Source: Betaproteobacteria bacterium (lineage in GTDB: Bacteria > Pseudomonadota > Gammaproteobacteria > Burkholderiales > Casimicrobiaceae). Taken from it: a stretch of DNA of 64,000 nucleotides. Positions 10,085 through 19,257 of the stretch are shown here, piece by piece. Below the pieces are notes generated by a model. It did no database searches. It saw only the letters and a list, made by a program, of their open reading frames with translations, and had not been told where the DNA came from. Position 1 is the stretch's first letter. Each line of letters opens with the position of its first letter. The stretch covers positions 62,001 through 126,000 of the forward strand of contig BOKS01000007.1 of assembly GCA_016861105.1 (NCBI GenBank), given 5' to 3'. A program made the translations under genes and the position numbers.

Positions 10085-11440
10085 ATGCTAGCGAGCCCGC
10101 CCCCGACGACCGACGCCCCGATCGGGGCGGCCGAACGCTCGCGCGACTTCCGCGAACGGCGACGCGCGAGCGTCCCTGCGTGCATCACGCCGTTGCACGA
10201 CATCTGCGTCGTCGCGGGACGGGGCGTCCACGTGGTCGACAGCGACGGCCGCTCCTACGTCGACCTGACGGGGGGGCTGGGCGCCATGCTGCTCGGCTAT
10301 GCGCATCCCGACCTCGAGTCCGCGGTCGTCGCGCAGTGGCGCAGGCTCGCCCACACGAGCTTCCCCACGATGCCTTCGGAGCCTTACGTGGCTCTTGCCG
10401 AGGCATTGGCCGGGCTGGCCGGTTCCACCGACGAGCCCTACAAGACCTTCTTCGTGAACTCCGGCGCGGAGGCGGTCGACAACGCGATGAAGATCGCGAG
10501 CTGGGTCACGGGTCGCAGCCGCTTCATCGCGCTGGAGGGAGCGTTCCACGGGCGGACGATCGGGTCGCTCGCGCTCACCGCACGCGAGCGGCCGTTCAAG
10601 GTCGACCTCAAGATCCCTCTCGCCGACACGGCCCGCCTGCCGCTGCGTCTCGCGCTGGACGCGCGCGACCAGGGCGACACCGCAACGTCGGTCGACGACG
10701 CGCTCGACGCGTTCTGCCGCATGAACGGAGGCGCCGAGAGCTTCGCCGCGATGATCGTCGAGCCGGTGCTCGGCGAAGGCGGCATCCTGTCGCTGCCGCC
10801 AGCGTTCCTGGTGGGAGCCGAGCGCTTCTGCCGCCGTTACGGCATCACCTTCGTGGCGGACGAAGTGCAGTGCGGGCTGGGGAGGACCGGTGCCTGGCTG
10901 GTCTCCCGGGCCCTGGGCGCCCGCCCCGACCTGGTCGTCGTGGGGAAGCCGCTCGGCGGGGGCTTGCCGCTGGCCGCGATCGTCGGAAGGTCCGCCCTTC
11001 TCGATCGCCTGCACGCCGGTGCACTGGGCACGACACAGGGGGGCAACCCTGTCGCGTGTGCCGCGGGACTCGCTCTTCTGGAGGTGATTCGACGCGACGG
11101 GTTGCTCGAGCGCGCAGCGGCGATCGGCGATGCGACGCGTCGGTGCCTCGGCCATCTGGACGGTCGCGAGCGATGCGGCGTCGCCCTAACGCTCCGCGTA
11201 AATGGCGCGATGGCTGCCTTGGCCCTGAACGTCGGGGGCGCCCCCGAGCGGGCCGCCGCTCTGGTCGCCGAGATCCTGCGCGAGGCACGCGACCGGGGCG
11301 TGCTGCTGCTGCGCGGCGGACTGGCGGGCGAGGCGGTGCGCATGCTGCCGCCGCTGGTCATCGAGGAGGGAACGCTGGAGGACGCCCTGCGGATCGCCGC
11401 ATCCGCAGTGGAGTCGGTCGTCGCGCGGCACGCCCCGTGA
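10085..11440 (+). CDS. Class III aminotransferase (4-aminobutyrate aminotransferase-like)
   Basis: FVNSGAEAVDNAMKIA, ADEVQCGLGRTG, VVVGKPLGGGLPLAAI; start MLASPPP. Confidence 0.9.
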   Translation: MLASPPPTTDAPIGAAERSRDFRERRRASVPACITPLHDICVVAGRGVHVVDSDGRSYVDLTGGLGAMLLGYAHPDLESAVVAQWRRLAHTSFPTMPSEPYVALAEALAGLAGSTDEPYKTFFVNSGAEAVDNAMKIASWVTGRSRFIALEGAFHGRTIGSLALTARERPFKVDLKIPLADTARLPLRLALDARDQGDTATSVDDALDAFCRMNGGAESFAAMIVEPVLGEGGILSLPPAFLVGAERFCRRYGITFVADEVQCGLGRTGAWLVSRALGARPDLVVVGKPLGGGLPLAAIVGRSALLDRLHAGALGTTQGGNPVACAAGLALLEVIRRDGLLERAAAIGDATRRCLGHLDGRERCGVALTLRVNGAMAALALNVGGAPERAAALVAEILREARDRGVLLLRGGLAGEAVRMLPPLVIEEGTLEDALRIAASAVESVVARHAP

Positions 11441-11471
11441 CCACCGGTGTACCCATGGACCCGCTTCCGAC

Positions 11472-12500
11472 ATGAACGCCGACTCCCGACGATACCGCGT
11501 CGCCGTGACCGAACTGGGCATGCGCGTCGAGGACGTCCCCGCCGACATCCTCGCGCGCTGCGACCTCGTGTGCGGCCCCACGGACCGACGGCTCACAGCC
11601 GAGGAAGCGTTGCAGCTGGCGCGCGGGGCCGATGCGCTGCTGCACACGTCGCGCGACGCCGTCTCGCGCGGCCTGATGGCAGGCGCGTCGCGACTTCGCG
11701 TGGTCGTCAAGCTCGGCGGGAAGCCCTCCAACCTCGACTTCGAAGCCGCCGACGAGCTCGGGGTTGCCGTGGGATGGACGCCCGGCGCGAACGTGCGCAG
11801 CGTTGCCGAGTACGCCGTGCTGCTGTCGCTGAGCGCGTTGCGCCGCATCGACAAGGGCATTGCCACGCTTGCCGGAGGCGGCTGGCGCAGCGCGGACCAC
11901 ATCGGTTACGAGCTGCAGGGTCGAACCGTCGGGATCGTGGGACTGGGCGCGATCGGCCAGGCAGCCGCGCGGCTGTTCGCGGGGTTCGGCGTGACGCTGC
12001 TCGCCTTCGATCCCTACCAGCGTCCCGAGACGTTCGCGGCCGCGGGCGCCCGGCAGGCGGGGCTCGACGAACTGCTTCGGGCCTCCGACGTCGTGACGCT
12101 GCACTGCGAGCTGACGCCTGAGACCCGCGGGTTGATCGATGCCCGCGCGCTCGCCGCGATGAAGCGCGGCGCCGTCCTGATCAACACGGCACGCGGCGAT
12201 CTCGTCGACGAATCGGCGTTGATCGCCGCATTGCACGACGGCGTCCTGTCGGCCGCGGCGATCGATGTCTTCTCCGAGGAGCCCCTGCCACCCGGACACC
12301 GGTTCCGCAACGTACCCAATCTCATCGCCACGCCGCACATCTCCGCACGAAGCCTCGAAGCGCTTCAGCGCGAGCGCTTCTGGGGGCTCCGTGGCGCCAT
12401 CGCCTACCTCGACGGGCATCCCGTCGAGAACATGCATCTCATCCGACCAACCTCGCCGTCTCGTGGCGCGACCGCGCGCGACACCGCTCAAGGAGCCTAG
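11472..12500 (+). CDS. D-isomer-specific 2-hydroxyacid dehydrogenase (phosphoglycerate dehydrogenase-like)
   Basis: GRTVGIVGLGAIGQAAARLFAGFG, TLHCELTPETRGLID, AVLINTARGDLVDESAL. Confidence 0.92.
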   Translation: MNADSRRYRVAVTELGMRVEDVPADILARCDLVCGPTDRRLTAEEALQLARGADALLHTSRDAVSRGLMAGASRLRVVVKLGGKPSNLDFEAADELGVAVGWTPGANVRSVAEYAVLLSLSALRRIDKGIATLAGGGWRSADHIGYELQGRTVGIVGLGAIGQAAARLFAGFGVTLLAFDPYQRPETFAAAGARQAGLDELLRASDVVTLHCELTPETRGLIDARALAAMKRGAVLINTARGDLVDESALIAALHDGVLSAAAIDVFSEEPLPPGHRFRNVPNLIATPHISARSLEALQRERFWGLRGAIAYLDGHPVENMHLIRPTSPSRGATARDTAQGA

Positions 12501-12504
12501 ACGA

Positions 12505-13410
12505 ATGTACAGACCCCAAGGCGTGCTCTCGTCGATGGTGACCAGCTTCGATGCCAAGGGTCACCTCGACGAGACAGGAATCCGCAGGAACGTCGATTTC
12601 CAGGCGAAGGCCGGCATCAAGTCGATCGTGATGCTCGGCGGCACCGGCGAGCCGCTCTCCATGACTCCGGAGGAGCGGAAGCGGACGATGCAGGTGTCCG
12701 TCGAGGCCGCCGCAGGCCGTCTCGACGTCGTGATCGGTGCCCTGGTGGGCAATCCCACCGAGGTCGCCCGGGACATCGAGAACGCCGCCGAGGCCGGTGC
12801 CAAGGCGTGCATGGTGACGACCACGCCGTTCGTGCGGCCCCACGAGCGGGACGTCCAGCGCTTCCTGACCGAGCTGGCCGACAGCTCGCCGCTTCCGCTG
12901 ATCGTCTTCAACGTGCCGAGCCGCTCGGGATTCCTGATGTCGGCGAAGCTGGTGTGCGATCTCGCGCGCAACGTCGAGAAGATCGTCGCGATCAAGGAGT
13001 CCAGCCGCGACATCGCGCTCTTCTCGGACATCCGCGCGGGCACCAACGCTTCGTTCTCGATGCTGCAGGGCAGCGACGCGCTGTTCCTGCCGTCGCTCGC
13101 GCTCGGCGGCAATGGAGGCATCCTCGCGGCGGCCGCTGTGTTTCCCGAGCACTGCCTGGCGATCGAACGCGCCGTGGCCGCAGGGGACCTGCAAACTGCG
13201 CGCGCGCGCCACTATGCGCTGATGGAGCTCGTGCACCTGATGTACGAGGCGTCGCACCCCGCGCCGCTGAAGCTCGCGATCGAGCTGCGCGGAATTCCGG
13301 CGGGTCGGACGCGCCCCCCGTTCTACGGGCTCACCGACGACCATCAGTCGCGCATCAAGCGCTGCGTGGAGAAGCTGCTGCGTTCCGAGGATCTGGTCGC
13401 GACGGCGTAG
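12505..13410 (+). CDS. DapA / N-acetylneuraminate lyase superfamily protein
   Basis: MLGGTGEPLSMTPEER, IVFNVPSRSGF, VAIKESSRD (Schiff-base Lys); 301 aa. Confidence 0.88.
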   Translation: MYRPQGVLSSMVTSFDAKGHLDETGIRRNVDFQAKAGIKSIVMLGGTGEPLSMTPEERKRTMQVSVEAAAGRLDVVIGALVGNPTEVARDIENAAEAGAKACMVTTTPFVRPHERDVQRFLTELADSSPLPLIVFNVPSRSGFLMSAKLVCDLARNVEKIVAIKESSRDIALFSDIRAGTNASFSMLQGSDALFLPSLALGGNGGILAAAAVFPEHCLAIERAVAAGDLQTARARHYALMELVHLMYEASHPAPLKLAIELRGIPAGRTRPPFYGLTDDHQSRIKRCVEKLLRSEDLVATA

Positions 13411-13595
13411 CGTCGAGCGCCCGCACGTCGAATCGAGATGCGGTCATCGCGCGACCGGCGGGCGTCCTTCGTGACCACCGCGGGCGAAGCGTCCTACATC
13501 ACGCGGTCCGCACCATCGCGATTCGGGTGGAGATCGTGGCAAGCCGCCGTTGCCACGCGGGCAACTGCAGTACCTCAACTTCATCGGAGAGGCAT

Positions 13596-14594
13596 ATGGG
13601 CAATCTGATTCGACGGCTGCGGCTCTGGAGCCTGATGGTGACGACGCTGATCATGGCCGCGGCGCCGGTGGTGCCGGCGGCGGCGGCGGAGCCCTGGGAT
13701 GCGCTGAAGGGACGACGCCTGACCTTCGTCGTCGCGTACGGCCCGGGCGGCTCGACCGACGTCACGACGCGCATCCTCGCCCAGAAGCTGACGGACATGG
13801 GGCTCACGGTGGTCGTCATGAACCGGGCGGGAGGCGGCGGTATCGAGGGAACGTTCTGGGTTGCACGACAGGAGCCCGACAGTGGGATCTTCCTCGCGGC
13901 GACGCCTACGGCGTTCCATTACCTGCCCAATGCGGAGAAGACCGGCTACACGTGGCAGGACTTCAGCCCGGTGGCGATGTGGAGCAGCGCCGCGTTCGCG
14001 TTCGCCGTCAAGGCCGATTCGAAGTACAAGACCTTCGCCGACCTGATCGCCGACGCCAAGGCGCGGCCCAGCCTCGTGTCCGTCGGCTCCACCGGCACCG
14101 GTGGGGAGTACCAGTTCCTGGTGGACAGCATCTTCAGGAAGGAAGGGACGAGCATCAATTACATCGGTTTCAAGGGCGGCGGCGACGTGACGACGAGCGT
14201 GCTTGGCGGGCACATCGACGTCGGGTACGGAAGCGTTGCCGGCCTGGGCCCGTTGGTGAAGTCCGGACAGCTCCGTTTCCTGGCCCACACTTCCGAGGCG
14301 GGCGACGTGCTGTCTGCGTTCCCCGACGTGCCGCACGTGCGCAAGCTGGGCTACGACGAGCAGCAGGCTTCTTCGTACGCGCTCTGGGCGCCGAAGGGGG
14401 CGAACGAGGCCATGCGCCGTGCGCTTGCCGCGGCCGTGAGGGTGGCGGCAAGCGACCCGGCCGTGATCGAAGCCAACATGAAGCTCGGCCTTACGATGCA
14501 ATACCGCGGCGTCGACGAGCTGTATGCGGCGAGCAAGGCCTTCGAGGAGAAGTCGATCGCGGCGTACTCGGCCTGGGCGAAGTCGAAGAAGTAG
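13596..14594 (+). CDS. Tripartite tricarboxylate transporter (TctC/Bug) family substrate-binding protein
   Basis: Signal peptide; LTFVVAYGPGGSTDVTTRILAQKL, VVVMNRAGGGG, YIGFKGGGDVTTSVLGGHIDVGYGS. Confidence 0.9.
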   Translation: MGNLIRRLRLWSLMVTTLIMAAAPVVPAAAAEPWDALKGRRLTFVVAYGPGGSTDVTTRILAQKLTDMGLTVVVMNRAGGGGIEGTFWVARQEPDSGIFLAATPTAFHYLPNAEKTGYTWQDFSPVAMWSSAAFAFAVKADSKYKTFADLIADAKARPSLVSVGSTGTGGEYQFLVDSIFRKEGTSINYIGFKGGGDVTTSVLGGHIDVGYGSVAGLGPLVKSGQLRFLAHTSEAGDVLSAFPDVPHVRKLGYDEQQASSYALWAPKGANEAMRRALAAAVRVAASDPAVIEANMKLGLTMQYRGVDELYAASKAFEEKSIAAYSAWAKSKK

Positions 14595-15326
14595 GGGTGG
14601 GCCCAGGGCGACCGGACCAGTTCCGGCGCCCTGGACGCGCATTCTCGACGACAAGGCCGCGAGGCCGGCCCGCGTCCCGAACGGTGCCGGTCTCGGTGCG
14701 ACGGGCCGGTCGCCCGGGGCTGAGCCTGCCGGCAGCCGGCGCAGCGCCTCCGGAACCCGCCACGCTAGGCCTTGAGGGGCGCGTGGCCGTGCCGCGCTCT
14801 GGGTCGCGACGCGCCACTCGTGTGTATCCGCACGCCCGGCGCCAGGGCGGGTGACGGATCCGACTTCGGCCCGCGGTCCCCGCGGCGATCCGCGATAGCC
14901 TTGTCGTCGGCGCGCCGCTCGTTTCGGGCGGGCGTCTCGTCCCCGGATACCTTTGACCGCCCGATGCCGGGCCGCAGCTGGGCGACGTCCGGCGACGGCG
15001 ACCCCGGGCGGGACCGGGGCATGCGGAGGTCCTTGCGGTTCGGCCTCCGCTCCAAACTCCTGAGCGCGCCGCGGTCGAAGCTTGGGCAAACGCTGCGCAA
15101 GCCCGCGGCGCGCGCCGCCTCGGATCGCGTCCACGAGAACTCGGAACAGCGTGCCAGGCCGGCGGCCCGTCGGGACAAGCTTCCCGCGCGCTCGCGTTGT
15201 TGCTGCACTTGTCTCGCGGGCCCGGCCCAACGCCCCACGGACCGTCGCGGGGACGCCGGTGGGCGTCCGACCGGTTATCTTCCGGGCATACTGACTTGCC
15301 GATTCCGCCGCTGCACGGACGCTGGC

Positions 15327-17987
15327 ATGACCTTCGCCCGCACCAAGATCCAGCCGCCGCGCCCCCGCCCCGGGTTCGTCCCGCGCGGCGCCGTGCAGGC
15401 GCGGCTCGCGCAGGCGCTGCTCGCGCGGCGCCTCGTGCTGCTGTGCGCGCCCGGCGGCTACGGCAAGACGACGCTGCTCGCCGAGGAGATCGCGCGCATG
15501 GGGGCGGGCCACGCGGTCGCCTGGGTGTCCGTCGACGCGGGCGACGACCTGCACCGGCTGCTCGACTGCATGGTCACGGCGCTGGAGCCCTACGACCCGC
15601 CGTGGCGCACGGCGCCGGAGGCCCTGATCGCGGCGGCGGCGCGCGGCGCGGCCGACGAGCAGCGGAAGGTCGCGGCGGAGCTCGTCAACACGCTGGACGC
15701 GTGCGAGGTGGCGCACGGCGTCGTCGTGTTCGACGACGTGCACCGCGTCGACGACCCGGCGTTCTTCCAGTTCCTCGACGTCGTCGTCGAGCGGCTGTCC
15801 CCGCGCTGGACGGTGGCGCTGACCACGCGCGACGAGCCTCCGCTGGCGCTCGCCCGCCTGCGCGCGCGCGACGAGCTCGCCGAGCTGCGCGAGGTGCAGC
15901 TGCGCTTCGCGCGCGACGAGGCGCGCCGGCTCGCGGCGGCGGCCGGCGTCGAGGCGTCCGTCGCCGACCGCCTGTTCGAGCGCACGCACGGCTGGCCGGC
16001 GGGCATGCGCATCGCGCTCGGCGCCCTGGGCGGCGGCACGCTGGCCGCGCTCGACGAGCGCGCCCTGCGCACCGTCGAGCGGCCGATGTTCGACTTCCTC
16101 GTCACCGAGGTCCTGGCGCAGCTTCGCCCGGAGCTCGCGGACTTCCTGCTCGCCACGAGCGTGCTGCCCGAGCTGGAGGCGACGCGCTGCGAAGCGGTGA
16201 CGGGGACGGCGCACGCGGCGCGCCTGCTCGACGAGATCGAGCGTCTCGGCCTGTTCGTCGACGTGCTGGACGCGCCCGCGCGCACGCTGCGGCTGCACGA
16301 CCTGTTCCGCGACGCGCTCCTGCAGCGGCTGGAGCTCGACGCGCCGCAGCGGCTCGCGGAGCTCCGCGCGCGGGCCGCGGCGAGCGAGCCGGACCCGGTG
16401 CGGCGCATCGGGTTCCTGATCGCGGCCGGGGAGCACGAGCAGGCCGCGCAGCTCGTCTTCGAGCACCTGCCGCTGCGCATGCCGGTGAGCGGTCCCTCCG
16501 GCGCGGTGCACGTGCTCGGGCAGTTCCCGGCCGCCTTCCGCGAGCGCTCGCCCGAGCTCCTGTACGTGCGCGGACTGGTCGCCTACCTGCGCTGGGAGTT
16601 CGGCGCGATGTTCGAGCTGCAGCAGCGCGCCGAGGCGGGCTTCGCCGCGCGTGACGACGCGGAGCGCCTGGGCATGGCGCGCGCGAGCCGGGTGATGGCG
16701 CTGATCGCGCTCGGCCGCATGGACGAGGCCGGGGATCTGCTCGCGACGCTGCGCGGCGAGCGGCTGTCGCTCGCGGGCCGCATCCTGATGCTGAACGCGG
16801 AGTCGTGGCTGGCGCTCGACACCGGCCGCGGCTACGAGGTGGCCGGCATCGTCGACGCGATGCTCGACCTGCTGGAGGATGCGGGGCGGCCCGATCTCTG
16901 GTACCAGACCACCACGCCCAACCGCTTCCCCGGGCTTCGCGGCATGGGCCCGCCGCTGGCGCGCCACGCGGAGCTGCTGCTGCGCGTGGCGGGCGACGAG
17001 CCCACGCCGCTGCGCGCGATCGGGCTGCTGTGCCAGGCGTGGGGTGCGCTCTGGCGGGGGCGGCTCGACGAGGCGCGCTCGCTCGAGGAGCGCGCGAACG
17101 CCGACGCCGACTGGGTGGGCCACACGGGAGCGGTGCGCGGCCACCTGCTGGCGCTGGGTGCGTTCCGCCACGCGATCCTCGGTGACGCCGCGGTCGCCGT
17201 CGACCTCGCGCGGCGCCGCGTCGGCGAGCTCCTCGGCGGCTACCGCGAGTGGGGACGCTACGTCCTCTGGTTCTTCGCCGGGCGCGTCGCCGGCAGCTGC
17301 GGCGACGCGCCGCTGCTGCGCGAGGCGCTGCGCGAGATCGACGTCGCCCGCTCGCGCCTCGGCACCGCCGGCCTGCCCGAGCGGACGCGGATGGTGGAAC
17401 CGCTCGCCGCGCAGCTCGCGTGGCTCGACGGACGCACCGGCGAGGCCATCGCCCGCTGGCAGGATGCGCTGTCGCACGAGCAGGCGATCGACGTGCTCGG
17501 CCAGGCCTCGGAGGTTCGGCTGCGTCTCGCGCGCGCCCTGGCGCGCGACCAGCGGGCGGGCGATGCGGAAGCGCTGCTGCGCGAGACCGTGGCGCGCGCG
17601 CGGGAGGACGAGGGACCCGGCGGCGCCCTGCTGGCACCGGATGCGTTGCGCGAGCTGTGCGAAGCGCCGGGCGTCGACGCGGGCCTGCGCGCACAGCTGC
17701 GGGCGTGGTGCGGCTGTCTCGACGCGGCCTGCCGCACGCAGTGCGCGCGGGACGACGCGACGCCGGCGGGCGACGCGAAGGAACGGCCGGCACCCGCCGT
17801 AGCGCTGTCGCCGCGCGAAGTGGAGGTGCTCGCCCGCATCGCGGCGGGTGACGGCAACAAGCAGATCGCGCGCTCGCTCGACCTCAGCCTGCACACCGTC
17901 AAGCGCCACGTGGCCAACATTCTCGCCAAGCTCGACGTCGCCTCGCGCGGCCAGGCCGCGCACTGGTACCGCACGCACGGCAGCTGA
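15327..17987 (+). CDS. MalT-like LuxR family ATP-dependent transcriptional regulator
   Basis: Walker A (CAPGGYGKTTLLAEEI), long helical region, C-terminal LuxR HTH (LSPREVEVLARIAAGDGNKQIARSLDLSLHTVKRHVANILAKLDVASR). Confidence 0.93.
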   Translation: MTFARTKIQPPRPRPGFVPRGAVQARLAQALLARRLVLLCAPGGYGKTTLLAEEIARMGAGHAVAWVSVDAGDDLHRLLDCMVTALEPYDPPWRTAPEALIAAAARGAADEQRKVAAELVNTLDACEVAHGVVVFDDVHRVDDPAFFQFLDVVVERLSPRWTVALTTRDEPPLALARLRARDELAELREVQLRFARDEARRLAAAAGVEASVADRLFERTHGWPAGMRIALGALGGGTLAALDERALRTVERPMFDFLVTEVLAQLRPELADFLLATSVLPELEATRCEAVTGTAHAARLLDEIERLGLFVDVLDAPARTLRLHDLFRDALLQRLELDAPQRLAELRARAAASEPDPVRRIGFLIAAGEHEQAAQLVFEHLPLRMPVSGPSGAVHVLGQFPAAFRERSPELLYVRGLVAYLRWEFGAMFELQQRAEAGFAARDDAERLGMARASRVMALIALGRMDEAGDLLATLRGERLSLAGRILMLNAESWLALDTGRGYEVAGIVDAMLDLLEDAGRPDLWYQTTTPNRFPGLRGMGPPLARHAELLLRVAGDEPTPLRAIGLLCQAWGALWRGRLDEARSLEERANADADWVGHTGAVRGHLLALGAFRHAILGDAAVAVDLARRRVGELLGGYREWGRYVLWFFAGRVAGSCGDAPLLREALREIDVARSRLGTAGLPERTRMVEPLAAQLAWLDGRTGEAIARWQDALSHEQAIDVLGQASEVRLRLARALARDQRAGDAEALLRETVARAREDEGPGGALLAPDALRELCEAPGVDAGLRAQLRAWCGCLDAACRTQCARDDATPAGDAKERPAPAVALSPREVEVLARIAAGDGNKQIARSLDLSLHTVKRHVANILAKLDVASRGQAAHWYRTHGS

Positions 17988-18300
17988 CCGGCCGGCGCGC
18001 CGCGCCGGCGGCGTGGCTCTCCGGATGGCTCCACGGCGCGGCGCGGGGTGGCTCCCCCGGGCGATGCGGCGCACGCGCCGGATCGCGACACTTCGCTCCG
18101 ATGCCGGCCGTGCGCCGGCGCCACCCCCCGGAGCCGACGGTGCCCCACGTCCTCGAAGTCCCCCGCGACGGCTGCGCGATCCCGTGCGCCGGGCGCGCCG
18201 CCTGCGCGGGCACCGCGGCGGCCGCGGCGCCGTCGCCGCAGACCGCAGCGCACGGATGCCCGGTGGCCCCGCCGGCGACGGCGGTGCCGGAGGGTTCGCG

Positions 18301-19257
18301 ATGAGCCGGCCGACGATCGTGGTGTTCGGTGCCACCGGCCGGGCGGGGAGCGCGCTCGTCCGGGCGGCGCTCGCCGATCCGCAGCGCCGCTTCCACGTGC
18401 GCGCCGCGACCCGCCAGCCGTCCGGGGAGGCCGCGGGTGCGCTGGCCCGCGCCGGCGCCGAGGTCGTGCACGCCGACCTCGACGCCGCTGCCACGGTCGT
18501 GCGCGCGATGCAGGGCGCGCACGGCGCCTACTGCACGGCCGCGTACTGGGAGCACCGCACGCCCGAGCGGACGCTCGCGCAAGCGCACACGCTGGCGTGG
18601 GCGGCCGCGCGTGCCGGCGTCGCGCACGTCGTCTGGTCCACCGCCGAGGACACGCGCGAGTTCGCGCCGCCGGGCACGACGATGCCCGTGCTGCACGGCC
18701 GCTACGCGGTGCCGGCGTTCGACGCGCTGGGCGAGGCCAATCACGCCTTCGTCGAGCCCGCCGTCCCGACGACGCTGCTGTACCCGGCGCTGGCCTGGGA
18801 GGACCTCGTGCGGCTGGGGTTGCGGCGCGGGCCGGCGGGTGCGCACACGCTGCTGCTTCCGTTCGGCGCGTCGCGCTTCGCCGGCATCGCGGGCGACGAC
18901 ATCGGCGCCTGCACGCTCGCGATCTTCGCCGCCGGCGACGACGCGATCGGCAAGGCGATCGGCATCGCCGGCGAACACCTGACCGGGCGGCAGATGGCGG
19001 ACCAGCTCGCCCTCGCGCTGCGCGCGCCGGTCGCGCACGCGCCCGCCACGCGCGCGGCCTGCGCGCAGCTCGACCTGCCCGGCGCCGACGAGATCGCGAA
19101 CCTGTTCCAGTTCCAGCACGACTTCGAGCACGCGTACCTGCGCGCGCGCAGCCTCGCCTGCGCGCGCGAGCTGCACCCGGGCCTGATGAGCTTCGCCGCG
19201 TGGCTCGCGCGCCGCCGGCGTGCGCTGCCGCGCGCGACGCGGGAGGCGTTCGCATGA
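18301..19257 (+). CDS. NmrA-like NAD(P)-binding family protein
   Basis: TIVVFGATGRAGSALVRAAL; close in pattern to the 3572-4528 product. Confidence 0.85.
   Translation: MSRPTIVVFGATGRAGSALVRAALADPQRRFHVRAATRQPSGEAAGALARAGAEVVHADLDAAATVVRAMQGAHGAYCTAAYWEHRTPERTLAQAHTLAWAAARAGVAHVVWSTAEDTREFAPPGTTMPVLHGRYAVPAFDALGEANHAFVEPAVPTTLLYPALAWEDLVRLGLRRGPAGAHTLLLPFGASRFAGIAGDDIGACTLAIFAAGDDAIGKAIGIAGEHLTGRQMADQLALALRAPVAHAPATRAACAQLDLPGADEIANLFQFQHDFEHAYLRARSLACARELHPGLMSFAAWLARRRRALPRATREAFA

Noticed and set aside
14772-15326. N-terminal extension of the LuxR/MalT-like ORF
   Set aside because: Low-complexity translation; MTFARTKIQPPRPRPGFVPR at 15327 fits the usual start of this family.
13581-18494. 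1637-aa minus-strand ORF
   Set aside because: Antisense to TctC, LuxR and NmrA genes; Arg/Ala/Pro-rich low-complexity translation typical of a GC-rich shadow ORF.
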